Assembly (NCBI GenBank): GCA_013152625.1
Contig: JAADFY010000005.1
Coordinates: 1-10,791 of the forward strand
Direction of reading: 5' to 3'
Source of the DNA: Alphaproteobacteria bacterium
GTDB lineage: Bacteria > Pseudomonadota > Alphaproteobacteria > Rhizobiales > Devosiaceae
Length of the DNA stretch: 10,791 nucleotides
In this document: positions 1 through 7,126 of the stretch, piece after piece
Position numbering within the stretch: the stretch's first letter is position 1
Layout: each line of letters opens with the position of its first letter
Notes under the pieces: model-generated
Database searches by the model: none
What the model was told of the DNA's origin: nothing
The model's input: the letters and a program-made list of their open reading frames with translations, nothing else
Made by a program: the position numbers and the translations under genes

Positions 1-35
1 AAAAAGAGTTCAGCGAGCGCGAGCGGGCCGATGGA

Positions 36-78
36 GCGTTGTCAGGAAAAGTGGTCCCGGTTTTCCGTCCGACAACGC
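36..78. repeat. Rhizobiales-type intergenic palindromic element
   Basis: An imperfect palindrome: outer arms GCGTTGTC (36-43) and GACAACGC (71-78), inner arms GGAAAA (45-50) and TTTTCC (61-66), and a 10-nt centre. The layout and core wording match short palindromes scattered between genes in Rhizobiales genomes (recalled, not searched). Translated, it yields spurious peptides. It lies beyond the 3' end of the merR-like gene. I see nothing else in the rest of 1-143. Confidence 0.65.
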
Positions 79-143
79 GACCAGGTAAATAACAGCCCGC
101 GCCGTCGCAGGCCCGGTGCCCAGCACCGAATAGGCCGTGAGAC

Positions 144-167
144 AAAAAAGAGCCGCCCTTATGCGGC
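144..167 (-). terminator. intrinsic terminator of the merR-like gene
   Basis: Read on the minus strand, the arms GCCGC (163-167) and GCGGC (152-156) enclose a 6-nt loop and are followed by TCTTTTTT, with the T run at 144-149. The hairpin overlaps the stop codon (159-161) of the merR-like gene, so the stop lies in the loop. This is compact but otherwise standard for Rho-independent termination. Confidence 0.7.
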
Positions 168-671
168 CCCATGGTTCCCGGTCAGGCATTTCGAATGGTC
201 GGCCAGAACCTCGATCACCCGGCACTGGGCGACATTTCCCCCCGAACATTGCTCGGCCATCCGCTCAAGTTCCGTGCGCAAAGCCTCAAGCCGGGATATG
301 CGCAAGTTGACCTCCACCAGTTGGCTCCGCGCCACCCGGTCGGCCACAACACACGATTGATCCGGGTGATCCACCAGCCCCAGCAGCTCGCGGATGGCAT
401 CAAGGGAAAAGCCGAAATCCCGTGAATGGCGAATAAAAGCGAGCCGGTCAGCGTGGGCCTCTTCATAGAGGCGGCGATTGCCCTCTGAGCGCGGTGGCTC
501 CGGCATCAACCCGATCTGCTCATAATAGCGCACGGTTTGCACCTTGGTGTTGGTGCGCCGGGCCAACCAGCCGATGGTTCGGCTTTTTGCCCGTGAAATG
601 ACCGCCGCTTTGCGATCTTGAGATATCTTGGCGCCGGGTTCAACACTCGGTTCCGCCTCGGTTAGGGCCAT
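159..671 (-). CDS. MerR-family heavy-metal-responsive regulator (CadR/PbrR/ZntR-like)
   Basis: Transcriptional activator expected to sense divalent metal and switch on the divergent P-type ATPase. The 170-residue reading has the MerR winged helix-turn-helix at about 32-75 (TIGWLARRTNTKVQTVRYYE, then RRLY), a dimerisation helix at about 117-141, and a C-terminal metal loop. Cysteines sit at 107 (DQSCVVAD), 142 and 150 (QCSGGNVAQC) and 162. The 107/142/150 pattern matches the Zn/Cd/Pb branch; the exact metal cannot be read from sequence. The ATG at 671 is chosen because GGAG and AAGGGG lie just upstream. A GTG at 719 would add 16 residues translated through the operator. Even so, about 30 residues precede the helix-turn-helix, longer than usual, with no later start visible. 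The operator lies 18-32 bp before the start, so autoregulation is likely. The gene ends in its own terminator. Confidence 0.9.
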   Translation of the reverse strand: MALTEAEPSVEPGAKISQDRKAAVISRAKSRTIGWLARRTNTKVQTVRYYEQIGLMPEPPRSEGNRRLYEEAHADRLAFIRHSRDFGFSLDAIRELLGLVDHPDQSCVVADRVARSQLVEVNLRISRLEALRTELERMAEQCSGGNVAQCRVIEVLADHSKCLTGNHGAA

Positions 672-682
672 GGAATTTCCCC

Positions 683-713
683 TTGCTCCTACAGTTACTG
701 TAGATGTTAGAAA
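683..713 (+). promoter_or_regulatory. MerR-type operator/promoter of the metal ATPase
   Basis: The perfect palindrome CTACAGTTACTGTAG (689-703, 7-bp arms, 1-bp centre) lies between a -35 TTGCTC (683-688) and a weak -10 TAGAAA (708-713). The spacer is 19 bp, longer than the normal 17. This over-long spacer with a central dyad is the hallmark of MerR-activated promoters, where the bound metal form twists the DNA. The palindrome wording resembles cad/pbr operators. The leader from here to the ATPase start is about 115 nt. Confidence 0.8.
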
Positions 714-836
714 AGCCACAGAAATTGGAAAATTGCAACAAAAACCGCCCCGGCCCGAGCTTCAGGCCCAAACATCAGGCCAACCGATATGGACCCGAAT
801 TGTCTGTTTTTGTGGCACTAGATAACAGGAAACCCC

Positions 837-3296
837 ATGGCAATCGCCGACACAAAACACCAACCAGCCACCCGGGAAAAACCTGCAGACCAGACCTGCA
901 GCACCAACGGGACCGATAAAGACGGGGCCTGTTGCGGCAGCGGCATCGATTTGATGTCGGAAGTTTCCGTGCCCGCAAAAAGCGGATCGGGCCATAAAGC
1001 CCACAACCACAAGCACGATCACAGCCACAAGCACGATCACGGCCACAAGCACGATCATTCCAAAAGCGATGAGGATGGGTGTTGCGCCAGCGGCGTTGAT
1101 CTGACCTCTGAAACAGCAGGCGGCAGCGGCCCCTACCGCTATGCATTTTCGGTGCAAGGGCTCGATTGCGCCGAGGAAGTTTCAATTCTGCGCCGGCAGG
1201 TCGGCCCGCTGGTTGGTGGCGGCGATCGGCTGGCATTTGATGTTTTAAACGGCCGGATGATGGTTCTCGATACCGCAAAAACGGTCAGTGTGGATGCGGT
1301 GCGCAAGGCGGTCAGCGGCACCGGCATGTCGGCGGTTCAATGGGACCCCGATGATTTGGAAGCCAAAAAAGCGGCGGAAAAACATCAACGCACCCAGACC
1401 CTTTACACCGTGTTCAGCGGCCTTGCGGTCCTTGCCGGCCTGGTGACCCACGCGGTTGTTGCGGGCAGTTTTTCCGAAGTGGTGCGCCTGTTTGGCGACC
1501 ACGCGGGTGGCCCCACCCCGGTTCCCGAGGCCATCGCCTACACGGTCGCTATCGTGCTTGGGGCCCGATATATCGTTGTTAAGGCGTATCATTCAGCCAA
1601 ATCCCTGCGCCCGGACATGAACCTTCTCATGATCATTGCCGTCACCGGCGCAGTAATTATTGGCGAATGGTTCGAAGGCGCGGTTATCAGTTTTCTGTTT
1701 GCTTTGTCGCTGCTTTTGGAAAGCTGGAGCGTTGGCCGCGCCCGCCGCGCCATTGCCAAGTTGCTCGATCTGGCCCCCCCCACGGTATTGCTGCTGCTCG
1801 GAGCGGGCCGGGAAAAAGAAGTCGACGCCGGCACCGTTGAGCCGGGCGCCCGTTTTCTGGTCAAGCCGGGGGACAAGTTCCCCCTTGATGGGTTGATCCT
1901 TGAGGGCGCCAGCTCTGTTAATCAGGCCCCCATCACCGGCGAAAGCGTACCCGTCACCAAGGAGCCGGGCGACGAGGTTTTTGCCGGCACCATAAATGGG
2001 GAAGGCGCCCTTGAGGTTCAAAGCACCAAGGCGGCCAAAGACACCACCCTTGCCCGGATCATTCGCATGATCGAGGAAGCCCAGGGCCGCCGCGCCCGGG
2101 CCGAGCAGTGGGTGGAAAAATTCGCTCTCATCTATACGCCGCTGGTCATGGTGGCCGCCATAGTTGTGTTCCTGGTGCCACCGATGATGTTTGGCGGCGA
2201 ATGGGCTGACTGGTTCTACCGGGCACTGGTCCTGCTGGTTATTGCCTGCCCGTGCGCCCTGGTGATTTCCACGCCGGTGTCCATTGTTTCCGCGCTGGCG
2301 GCATCGGCCCGGCAGGGGGTTCTGGTCAAGGGCGGCATTTATATGGAACAGCCCGCCCATCTCAAAGCCATCGCCTTTGACAAGACCGGTACGTTAACAA
2401 AGGGCGAACCGGCGGTGGTCAAGGTGATTGCCATGGGCAACCATACCCCCGATGAGGTGCTCCAGCGCGCCTCCGCCCTTGAAGCGCGCAGCACCCATCC
2501 CCTGGCCGAGGCCATATTGGCGCGCACCCAAAGCGCCGGGCTGGAGGTTACCGCCGCTGAAGAAGTCAAAGTACTGCCCGGTAAAGGGGTCACCGGCCTG
2601 CTAAACGGGGTCGAGTACTGGCTGGGGTCAAACCGGTATCTGTTGGAGCGCGGCCAGCAGACCGACGAAATCATCGCCAGGGCCGAAGAACTGGAAAAAG
2701 GCGGAAACAGTGTAGTTGTTGTTGGCAATGGCGAACATGTGTGCGGCCTGATTGCCCTGGCCGACACCGTGCGCCCGTCGGCCCGTCAGGTAATCGCTGA
2801 CTTGCGGGCCCGGGGCATAGAGCATCTCATTATGCTCACCGGCGACAACCGGGCCACCGGCGAGGCCATTGCCGCTCAGGTCGGCATTGACGAGGTGCAT
2901 GCCGAACTATTGCCCGAAGACAAGGTAAAAGCGGTCGAGCAGCTGGTGGAGAAGTATGGAACCGTGGCCATGGTTGGCGACGGGGTCAATGATGCACCGG
3001 CCATGGCAAGAGCCAGCTTTGGCATTGCCATGGGTGCCATGGGTTCAGATGCGGCCATTGAAACCGCCGATGTCGCCCTGATGACCGATGACCTGTCCAA
3101 ACTGCCCTGGCTGGTGGGCCATTCCAAACGCACCCTGGGCATCATTCGGCAAAACATTGTGTTCTCGCTTGGGGTCAAGGCGGTGTTTGTCGTGCTTACC
3201 TTTGCCGGATTTGCCACCCTGTGGGGGGCCATTGCCGCCGATGTGGGCGCTTCATTGCTGGTGGTGGCCAACGCCATGCGGTTGTTGCGGGTGTAA
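837..3296 (+). CDS. zntA: Zn/Cd/Pb-exporting P1B-type ATPase
   Basis: Inner-membrane pump that exports soft divalent metals at the cost of ATP. Of 819 residues, about the first 95 are a hydrophilic tail with C21, C32-C33, a His-rich stretch (H53-H74) and C82-C83. A degenerate HMA domain follows (about 98-170) with DCAEE (C111) instead of CxxC. Core motifs are complete: TGES (367-370), the CPC metal site (471-473) in its membrane helix, DKTGTLT with phosphorylated D515, H554-P555, and GDGVND (714-719). K781 and D802 in the last two helices match the extra metal ligands of ZntA, which supports P1B-2 specificity over copper. It is longer than a typical ZntA (about 730) because of the tail. AGGA sits 6-7 nt before the ATG. 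Expression is expected from the MerR-type promoter at 683-713. The choice between zinc, cadmium and lead as the main substrate is open. Confidence 0.95.
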   Translation: MAIADTKHQPATREKPADQTCSTNGTDKDGACCGSGIDLMSEVSVPAKSGSGHKAHNHKHDHSHKHDHGHKHDHSKSDEDGCCASGVDLTSETAGGSGPYRYAFSVQGLDCAEEVSILRRQVGPLVGGGDRLAFDVLNGRMMVLDTAKTVSVDAVRKAVSGTGMSAVQWDPDDLEAKKAAEKHQRTQTLYTVFSGLAVLAGLVTHAVVAGSFSEVVRLFGDHAGGPTPVPEAIAYTVAIVLGARYIVVKAYHSAKSLRPDMNLLMIIAVTGAVIIGEWFEGAVISFLFALSLLLESWSVGRARRAIAKLLDLAPPTVLLLLGAGREKEVDAGTVEPGARFLVKPGDKFPLDGLILEGASSVNQAPITGESVPVTKEPGDEVFAGTINGEGALEVQSTKAAKDTTLARIIRMIEEAQGRRARAEQWVEKFALIYTPLVMVAAIVVFLVPPMMFGGEWADWFYRALVLLVIACPCALVISTPVSIVSALAASARQGVLVKGGIYMEQPAHLKAIAFDKTGTLTKGEPAVVKVIAMGNHTPDEVLQRASALEARSTHPLAEAILARTQSAGLEVTAAEEVKVLPGKGVTGLLNGVEYWLGSNRYLLERGQQTDEIIARAEELEKGGNSVVVVGNGEHVCGLIALADTVRPSARQVIADLRARGIEHLIMLTGDNRATGEAIAAQVGIDEVHAELLPEDKVKAVEQLVEKYGTVAMVGDGVNDAPAMARASFGIAMGAMGSDAAIETADVALMTDDLSKLPWLVGHSKRTLGIIRQNIVFSLGVKAVFVVLTFAGFATLWGAIAADVGASLLVVANAMRLLRV
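1008..1061 (+). repeat. three tandem 18-bp repeats coding the His-rich tail
   Basis: Three in-frame 18-bp units (1008-1025, 1026-1043, 1044-1061) each encode HKHDH plus S or G. They form the core of the ATPase's His-rich N-terminal segment. The units are nearly identical in DNA, including third positions, which suggests recent slippage or unequal crossing over. The copy number could vary between strains. Confidence 0.9.
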
Positions 3297-3311
3297 CCCC
3301 GGAAGTTCGTG

Positions 3312-4445
3312 CTAATCGAGGGTCTGCCGGTAGCGCAGCAAGGCCGCGGTAACGATGACAATCATGATGATGGCAATGGCCATCATGTCACCGCTGACAT
3401 CTGCCATTCCGGCCCCTTTGAGCATGACCTTGCGCACCAGACGCAAAAAATGGGTAGCGGGAATGGCGGTGCCGATGGTTTGCGCCCAGCCCGGCATGCC
3501 CGCAAACGGGAACATGAAGCCGGACAGCAATATGGTCGGCAAAAGGGTAAAGAATGAAATCTGCATGGCCTGCATCTGATTGCGCGCCACCGTGGAGATC
3601 AAAAACCCCAGAGCCAGATTGACCAGCAAATAAAGATTGAACCCGACAAAAAACGCAAACGCGCTACCCTCGAACGGCACCGCAAACATTTGCTGTGCAG
3701 CCAGCAGGAAAACCGCCGTTTGCAAATAGCCCATGAGCACATAGGGGATGATCTTGCCCATCATGACCTCAATGGGCCGCACCGGGGTGGCGATCAGGGT
3801 CTCCATGGTCCCTTTTTCGGCCTCCCGCACAATGGCAATGGCGGTAATCATGACCATGGTCATGGACAGGATGATGGCTAAAAGTCCGGGCACGATATTG
3901 GTCGAGGTGCGCCCCTCGGGGTTAAACTGGCGGTGGACGATAACCGAGAACGGCGGTGGCGCCCTCGCCGCCGCTGCCAGCGGTCCGATGAGCACTTCCC
4001 GCATGGCCACGTCAACAATCGCATTCATGGCGCCCACGGCTCCGGCGGCGGCGGTCGGGTCGGAGGCGTCAGCCACCAGAAGCAGGCTGGGGGATTGCCG
4101 GCGGATAATGTCACGCTCGAAATGGGGCGGGATGACCACGACGAAATTGGCCCGCCCGCTCCGCAATGCCTCTTCGCCCTCGCCAATTCCGGTAACCACA
4201 CCGATAAAATCAAAATACTCCGAATTGGCCATGCCCGAAATGACCGCCCGTGCCACGGGGCCGCTATCGGCCATTTCCACCAGTGTCGGCAGGTTTTTCG
4301 GGTCCGAATTGATCGCATAGCCAAACAGGATCAACTGCATGATCGGCACGCCGATGATCATGGCGAACGTGACCCGGTCCCGGCGCATCTGGATGAATTC
4401 CTTGATCAGCACCGCCATGAACCGGCCGGCGGAAAAACCGCTCAT
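3312..4445 (-). CDS. ABC-2 type permease of an efflux pump (YbhS/YbhR/YhhJ-like)
   Basis: Membrane subunit of an ABC exporter, last gene of the operon. Of 377 residues, a first helix at about 24-45 (FAMIIGVPIMQLILFGYAI) is followed by the family's 'INSDPKNLPT' segment and a large extracytoplasmic domain to about 180. Five more hydrophobic helices then follow, including GLLAIILSMTMVMITAIAIV and the motif region REAEKGTMETLIATPVRPIE, typical of ABC2_membrane_3 proteins. The N-terminal KEFIQMRRDR is also typical. Its ATG overlaps the stop of the ATPase gene (ATGA, 4442-4445), which implies translational coupling and 1:1 production. The E. coli relatives use two different permeases; only one is present here, so it probably works as a homodimer. 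The substrate is unknown: drugs, lipophilic compounds and cell-envelope molecules are all possible. Confidence 0.93.
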   Translation of the reverse strand: MSGFSAGRFMAVLIKEFIQMRRDRVTFAMIIGVPIMQLILFGYAINSDPKNLPTLVEMADSGPVARAVISGMANSEYFDFIGVVTGIGEGEEALRSGRANFVVVIPPHFERDIIRRQSPSLLLVADASDPTAAAGAVGAMNAIVDVAMREVLIGPLAAAARAPPPFSVIVHRQFNPEGRTSTNIVPGLLAIILSMTMVMITAIAIVREAEKGTMETLIATPVRPIEVMMGKIIPYVLMGYLQTAVFLLAAQQMFAVPFEGSAFAFFVGFNLYLLVNLALGFLISTVARNQMQAMQISFFTLLPTILLSGFMFPFAGMPGWAQTIGTAIPATHFLRLVRKVMLKGAGMADVSGDMMAIAIIMIVIVTAALLRYRQTLD

Positions 4446-5416
4446 GATTTCCTGGCCTCGGGCGCGACAAAATTGTCCTTGGCCCCGGCCATGAGAAAAA
4501 TAAACGCCTCTTCAAGTTCGGCTTTTTTTTCCTGCCAGTGGTGGGTGCCCCGGGCGACATGGGATTTCGCAATGGCTTCCAGCACCGGGCCATCGGTGCC
4601 TGAAACATGCAGCACCGCGCCAAACCGGGCCACCTGCTCGACCCCGTTGGTGTCTTTGAGTTCCACCTCCAGCTTTGCAAGGTCCGGCCCGTCCACCCGC
4701 CAGGTGTGCAGTCCGATCATAGCCGGTATTTCTGCCGCCGGCCCGTCGATCAGCTTTTTGCCATAAGCAATATAGGCGATGAAATCACATTGGGCGGCTT
4801 CGTCCATATAGTGGGTGGAAACCAGCACCGTGACCCCCCGGGCCGACAGCCGGCGGATTTCGTCCCAGAATTCCCGTCGGGCCTTGGGGTCCACCCCGGC
4901 GGTGGGTTCATCGAGCAGTAGCAGCTTGGGGTCGTGCAACAGGCAGGCGGCCAGGGCCATGCGCTGTTTCCAGCCCCCCGACAGGGTGCCCGCAAGCTGG
5001 TTTTTCCGATCCGACAACCCTAAATCCGCAAGGGCGGCCTCAACCCGCTCCCGGCGCCCGGGCACCTGGTACATGCGGGCGATAAAATCGAGATTTTCGC
5101 GAATGGACAAATCCTCGTAAAGCGAGAATTTCTGGGTCATATATCCCACCTGCTCTTTTATCTTGAGCGCTTCTGTACGGATGTCGAACCCCAGACACTG
5201 GCCGCTGCCGGCATCCGGGGTCAAAAGCCCGCACATCATGCGAATGGTGGTGGTCTTGCCTGAGCCATTGGGGCCTAAAAACCCGTAGATCGACCCCCGG
5301 GGCACCGCCATATCCAGCCCGTCCACCACCAGCTTGTCGCCAAAACGCTTGGAAAGGCCGGTCACAGTGATCGCGGGAGCGGGCGGCAAATTATCTCCCG
5401 GGGCTTCCACGCTCAT
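4442..5416 (-). CDS. ABC transporter ATP-binding subunit of the efflux pump (half-YbhF-like)
   Basis: Cytoplasmic ATPase that drives the adjacent ABC-2 permease. The 324-residue protein has one complete nucleotide-binding domain: Walker A GPNGSGKT (48-55), Q-loop Q95, signature LSGGWKQR (145-152), Walker B LLLLDE with catalytic E170, D-loop GVD (174-176) and switch H202. The W in the signature is common in this drug-export branch. A C-terminal accessory domain follows from about 230, ending in a helix (EKKAELEEAFIFL) like that in DrrA/YbhF-type ATPases. E. coli YbhF and RbbA are longer, with two fused ATPase domains; this single-domain form presumably dimerises. It overlaps both neighbours by 4 bp, and its ribosome site is weak, so translation likely depends on coupling from hlyD. 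Confidence 0.95.
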   Translation of the reverse strand: MSVEAPGDNLPPAPAITVTGLSKRFGDKLVVDGLDMAVPRGSIYGFLGPNGSGKTTTIRMMCGLLTPDAGSGQCLGFDIRTEALKIKEQVGYMTQKFSLYEDLSIRENLDFIARMYQVPGRRERVEAALADLGLSDRKNQLAGTLSGGWKQRMALAACLLHDPKLLLLDEPTAGVDPKARREFWDEIRRLSARGVTVLVSTHYMDEAAQCDFIAYIAYGKKLIDGPAAEIPAMIGLHTWRVDGPDLAKLEVELKDTNGVEQVARFGAVLHVSGTDGPVLEAIAKSHVARGTHHWQEKKAELEEAFIFLMAGAKDNFVAPEARKS

Positions 5417-6363
5417 GGCTGCACCGTCAACGTGATCGGCTGGCCGGGCAGCAGGCCCGCTCCGTCATCGATGCGCGCCTCGGCCATGAACACCAGCCGG
5501 GAACGCTCGTCGCGGCTGAATATGATCGGCGGTGTGTGCTGCGGGTCCGATGCCATGAACGAGACCGTGGCCACCAGTCCGGCTTCGCAACCGTCGCATT
5601 CAAGGGCCAGCGTGTCCCCCAGACCAAACGCCATGCGCTCGGTTTCGGGAATAAAGAACCGGGCCTTGAGTTGCCCCGGCGGCAAAAGCGAGACCACAGG
5701 CGTGCCGGTGGCGGCAACTTCCCCTTCCATGAAATAGACCTGTTCGATCCGCCCGCTGGCCGGAGCGGTAACCCGGCGGTTGTCAAGATCGTAACTGGCC
5801 CGTTCGCGGTCGGCCTCTGCGGCATCAATGGCGGCGCGGGCGGCGGCGATCTGCCCTTCGCGCGCCGGCAGCCCGGCAACTTCAAGCTGGGCCTCAAGCT
5901 GGGCCATCTGGGCGTTGGCGCTGGCCAGATTTGCCCGGTCGCGGTCCAGTCTGGCCCGGGAGGCCAGCCCCTGTGCGTTGAGCTTTTCGCTGCGCTCAAG
6001 AGCGCCGGCGGCCAGTGTCTGATCGGCTTTCGCCTTGGACAAAGAGGCGCGGATAACAGCGACTTCCGCCTCCCGGCTGCCCGTTTCCAGGTTGCGCCAT
6101 GTGGCCCGTGCAACTTCCTCCCGGGCGGTTGCGGCCAAAAGAGCGGCTTTTTCACGGCCCGCATCGAGCACAAAAAGAACTGCCCCTTCTTCCACCCAGT
6201 CTCCCGCCTGCACCTCAAGCCCGGTTATGCGCCCCGGGCTGGCCGGAGCGACATACACATATTCCGCTTCGATATACCCGTTATACAGATGGGATGGCTC
6301 CCCGCCGGCGCCGGGCACAAGGATGGCGATCAGGCCGGTGAGCCAGACAAAAAACTCGTTCAT
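5413..6363 (-). CDS. HlyD-family periplasmic adaptor (YbhG-like membrane fusion protein)
   Basis: Periplasmic adaptor expected to link the ABC permease to an outer-membrane channel. The 316-residue protein starts with a short hydrophobic segment (about 4-17) that is either an uncleaved anchor or a signal peptide; no lipobox cysteine is seen. The first half of the biotinyl-lipoyl domain lies at about 35-68 (APASPGRITGLEVQAGDWVEEG). A long Ala/Glu/Arg-rich coiled-coil hairpin covers about 70-195, the second half-motif about 196-225 (VTAPASGRIEQVYFMEGEVAATGTPV, shown here only as a span of that type), and a beta-barrel runs to the end. AAGGAG sits 8 nt before the ATG, a strong site. The ATG overlaps the tetR stop. 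No TolC-like channel is encoded in the window, so a distant one would be needed. Confidence 0.92.
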   Translation of the reverse strand: MNEFFVWLTGLIAILVPGAGGEPSHLYNGYIEAEYVYVAPASPGRITGLEVQAGDWVEEGAVLFVLDAGREKAALLAATAREEVARATWRNLETGSREAEVAVIRASLSKAKADQTLAAGALERSEKLNAQGLASRARLDRDRANLASANAQMAQLEAQLEVAGLPAREGQIAAARAAIDAAEADRERASYDLDNRRVTAPASGRIEQVYFMEGEVAATGTPVVSLLPPGQLKARFFIPETERMAFGLGDTLALECDGCEAGLVATVSFMASDPQHTPPIIFSRDERSRLVFMAEARIDDGAGLLPGQPITLTVQP

Positions 6364-7031
6364 GGTCGCGCTCCTTTTTCAGCGCCGGGATTTTGCGCAA
6401 CACCAAGGCCGTCGAACAAAATTATAAGATGATTTTCCACCAGTCGGTCCATGGACGGCCCGCCCCTGGGTGCCAGACCAAAAACCTCACCAAGCAGAAT
6501 ATGGGCCAGCACCGGGCCCATGATCGAGCGAATGGTCAGTTCGGGGTCCACGGGCCGCAAATACCCCTCGGCAATGCCCTTGGCGATCAGATTTTCAAAT
6601 ACCGGCAGCGCCTGGGCCAACACCTCCGATTTGTAGACTTCGGCAATTTCGGGAAAAGACGGCGCCTCGCGCAGAATCAGCTTGGGCACCGCCAGCGTTG
6701 CCGGGTCGCCCAGCCGGGTGGCCAGATGTCGTAAAACCATGGAAATCGTCGCCCGCGGATCGCCACTGGATTTGCCGATCAGCGCCAATGCGCCCTGGGT
6801 CACCGGCGTGATCGCCCGTCGCACCAACCCTTCCATGAGGGCTTTTTTGGACGGGAAATAAAGGTACACCGATCCTTTCGAAATGCCGGCACGCCGGGCA
6901 ATATCTTCAACCCGGGTCGCGGAGAACCCGTTGCGAACAAATAGTTCAAGGGCCGCATCGAGCACCTCATCGGGCCGCGCTTCGGCCCGGCGGCGAAATT
7001 TCGGACTGCCCGGAAGATGGGGTGGCGTCAT
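6360..7031 (-). CDS. TetR-family regulator of the efflux operon (CecR/YbiH-like position)
   Basis: Probable ligand-responsive repressor of its own operon. The 223-residue protein has an N-terminal TetR helix-turn-helix at about 22-66 (VLDAALELFVRNGFSATRVE, then DIARRAGISKGSVYLYFPSK) and a helical ligand/dimer domain. The ATG at 7031 is chosen because GAGG lies 9 nt upstream. A TTG at 7070 stays in frame but has no better ribosome site and would swallow that GAGG. It is the first gene of tetR-hlyD-ATPase-permease, the same order as E. coli cecR-ybhG-ybhF-ybhS-ybhR. A candidate operator is at 7084-7117. The inducer cannot be inferred. Confidence 0.93.
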   Translation of the reverse strand: MTPPHLPGSPKFRRRAEARPDEVLDAALELFVRNGFSATRVEDIARRAGISKGSVYLYFPSKKALMEGLVRRAITPVTQGALALIGKSSGDPRATISMVLRHLATRLGDPATLAVPKLILREAPSFPEIAEVYKSEVLAQALPVFENLIAKGIAEGYLRPVDPELTIRSIMGPVLAHILLGEVFGLAPRGGPSMDRLVENHLIILFDGLGVAQNPGAEKGARP

Positions 7032-7083
7032 ATCTGCTTGCCTCGTGTGTCGGGTTTTGCCCAAGCTCAAATGAGTGTGGCTC

Positions 7084-7117
7084 GTTACGACGCAGTAACT
7101 AACTATCCGGTCAGTTA
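7084..7117 (-). promoter_or_regulatory. candidate TetR operator upstream of the efflux operon
   Basis: On the minus strand, TAACTGACCGGATAGTTA (7100-7117) is an 18-bp palindrome with 7 of 9 positions paired and a central ACCGG, a style common for TetR operators. Next to it is a second dyad, GTTAC (7084-7088) with GTAAC (7095-7099). Multiple GTTA/TAAC half-sites could hold two dimers. A weak -35 TTGTAA begins just upstream, but no convincing -10 is visible. The site lies about 53-86 bp before the chosen tetR start. Confidence 0.5.
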
Positions 7118-7126
7118 TTTACAAGC

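Noticed and set aside
10..249. Minus-strand open frame past the merR-like gene
   Set aside because: It crosses the 3' end of merR in another frame, the terminator and the palindrome; no family pattern seen.
31..360. Plus-strand open frame opposite the merR-like gene
   Set aside because: It begins inside the palindromic element and then runs antisense to a clear MerR protein; its peptide is Arg-rich and low in meaning.
672..719. GTG start at 719 for the merR-like gene
   Set aside because: It would be translated through the operator, and the ATG at 671 has a better ribosome site.
714..836. Riboswitch or second promoter in the leader of the metal ATPase
   Set aside because: No known fold or terminator/antiterminator pair was visible; the TTGTCT near 800 has no well-spaced -10.
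1008..1061. Could the 18-bp repeats be CRISPR or a regulatory repeat?
   Set aside because: They are in frame within a coding region and encode a plain His-rich motif.
1593..2360. Long minus-strand open frame inside the metal ATPase
   Set aside because: Shadow of a complete, motif-rich P-type ATPase; the antisense peptide has no recognisable domain.
3933..4766. Plus-strand open frame opposite the permease and ABC ATPase genes
   Set aside because: Antisense shadow across two well-supported overlapping genes.
5427..6218. Second minus-strand frame inside hlyD, and the 5536-6432 plus-strand frame
   Set aside because: Both are frame shadows in GC-rich DNA; only the HlyD frame shows lipoyl and coiled-coil features and proper spacing.
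7032..7070. TTG start at 7070 for tetR
   Set aside because: The ATG at 7031 has GAGG at 9 nt, and the extra residues do not resemble TetR N-termini.
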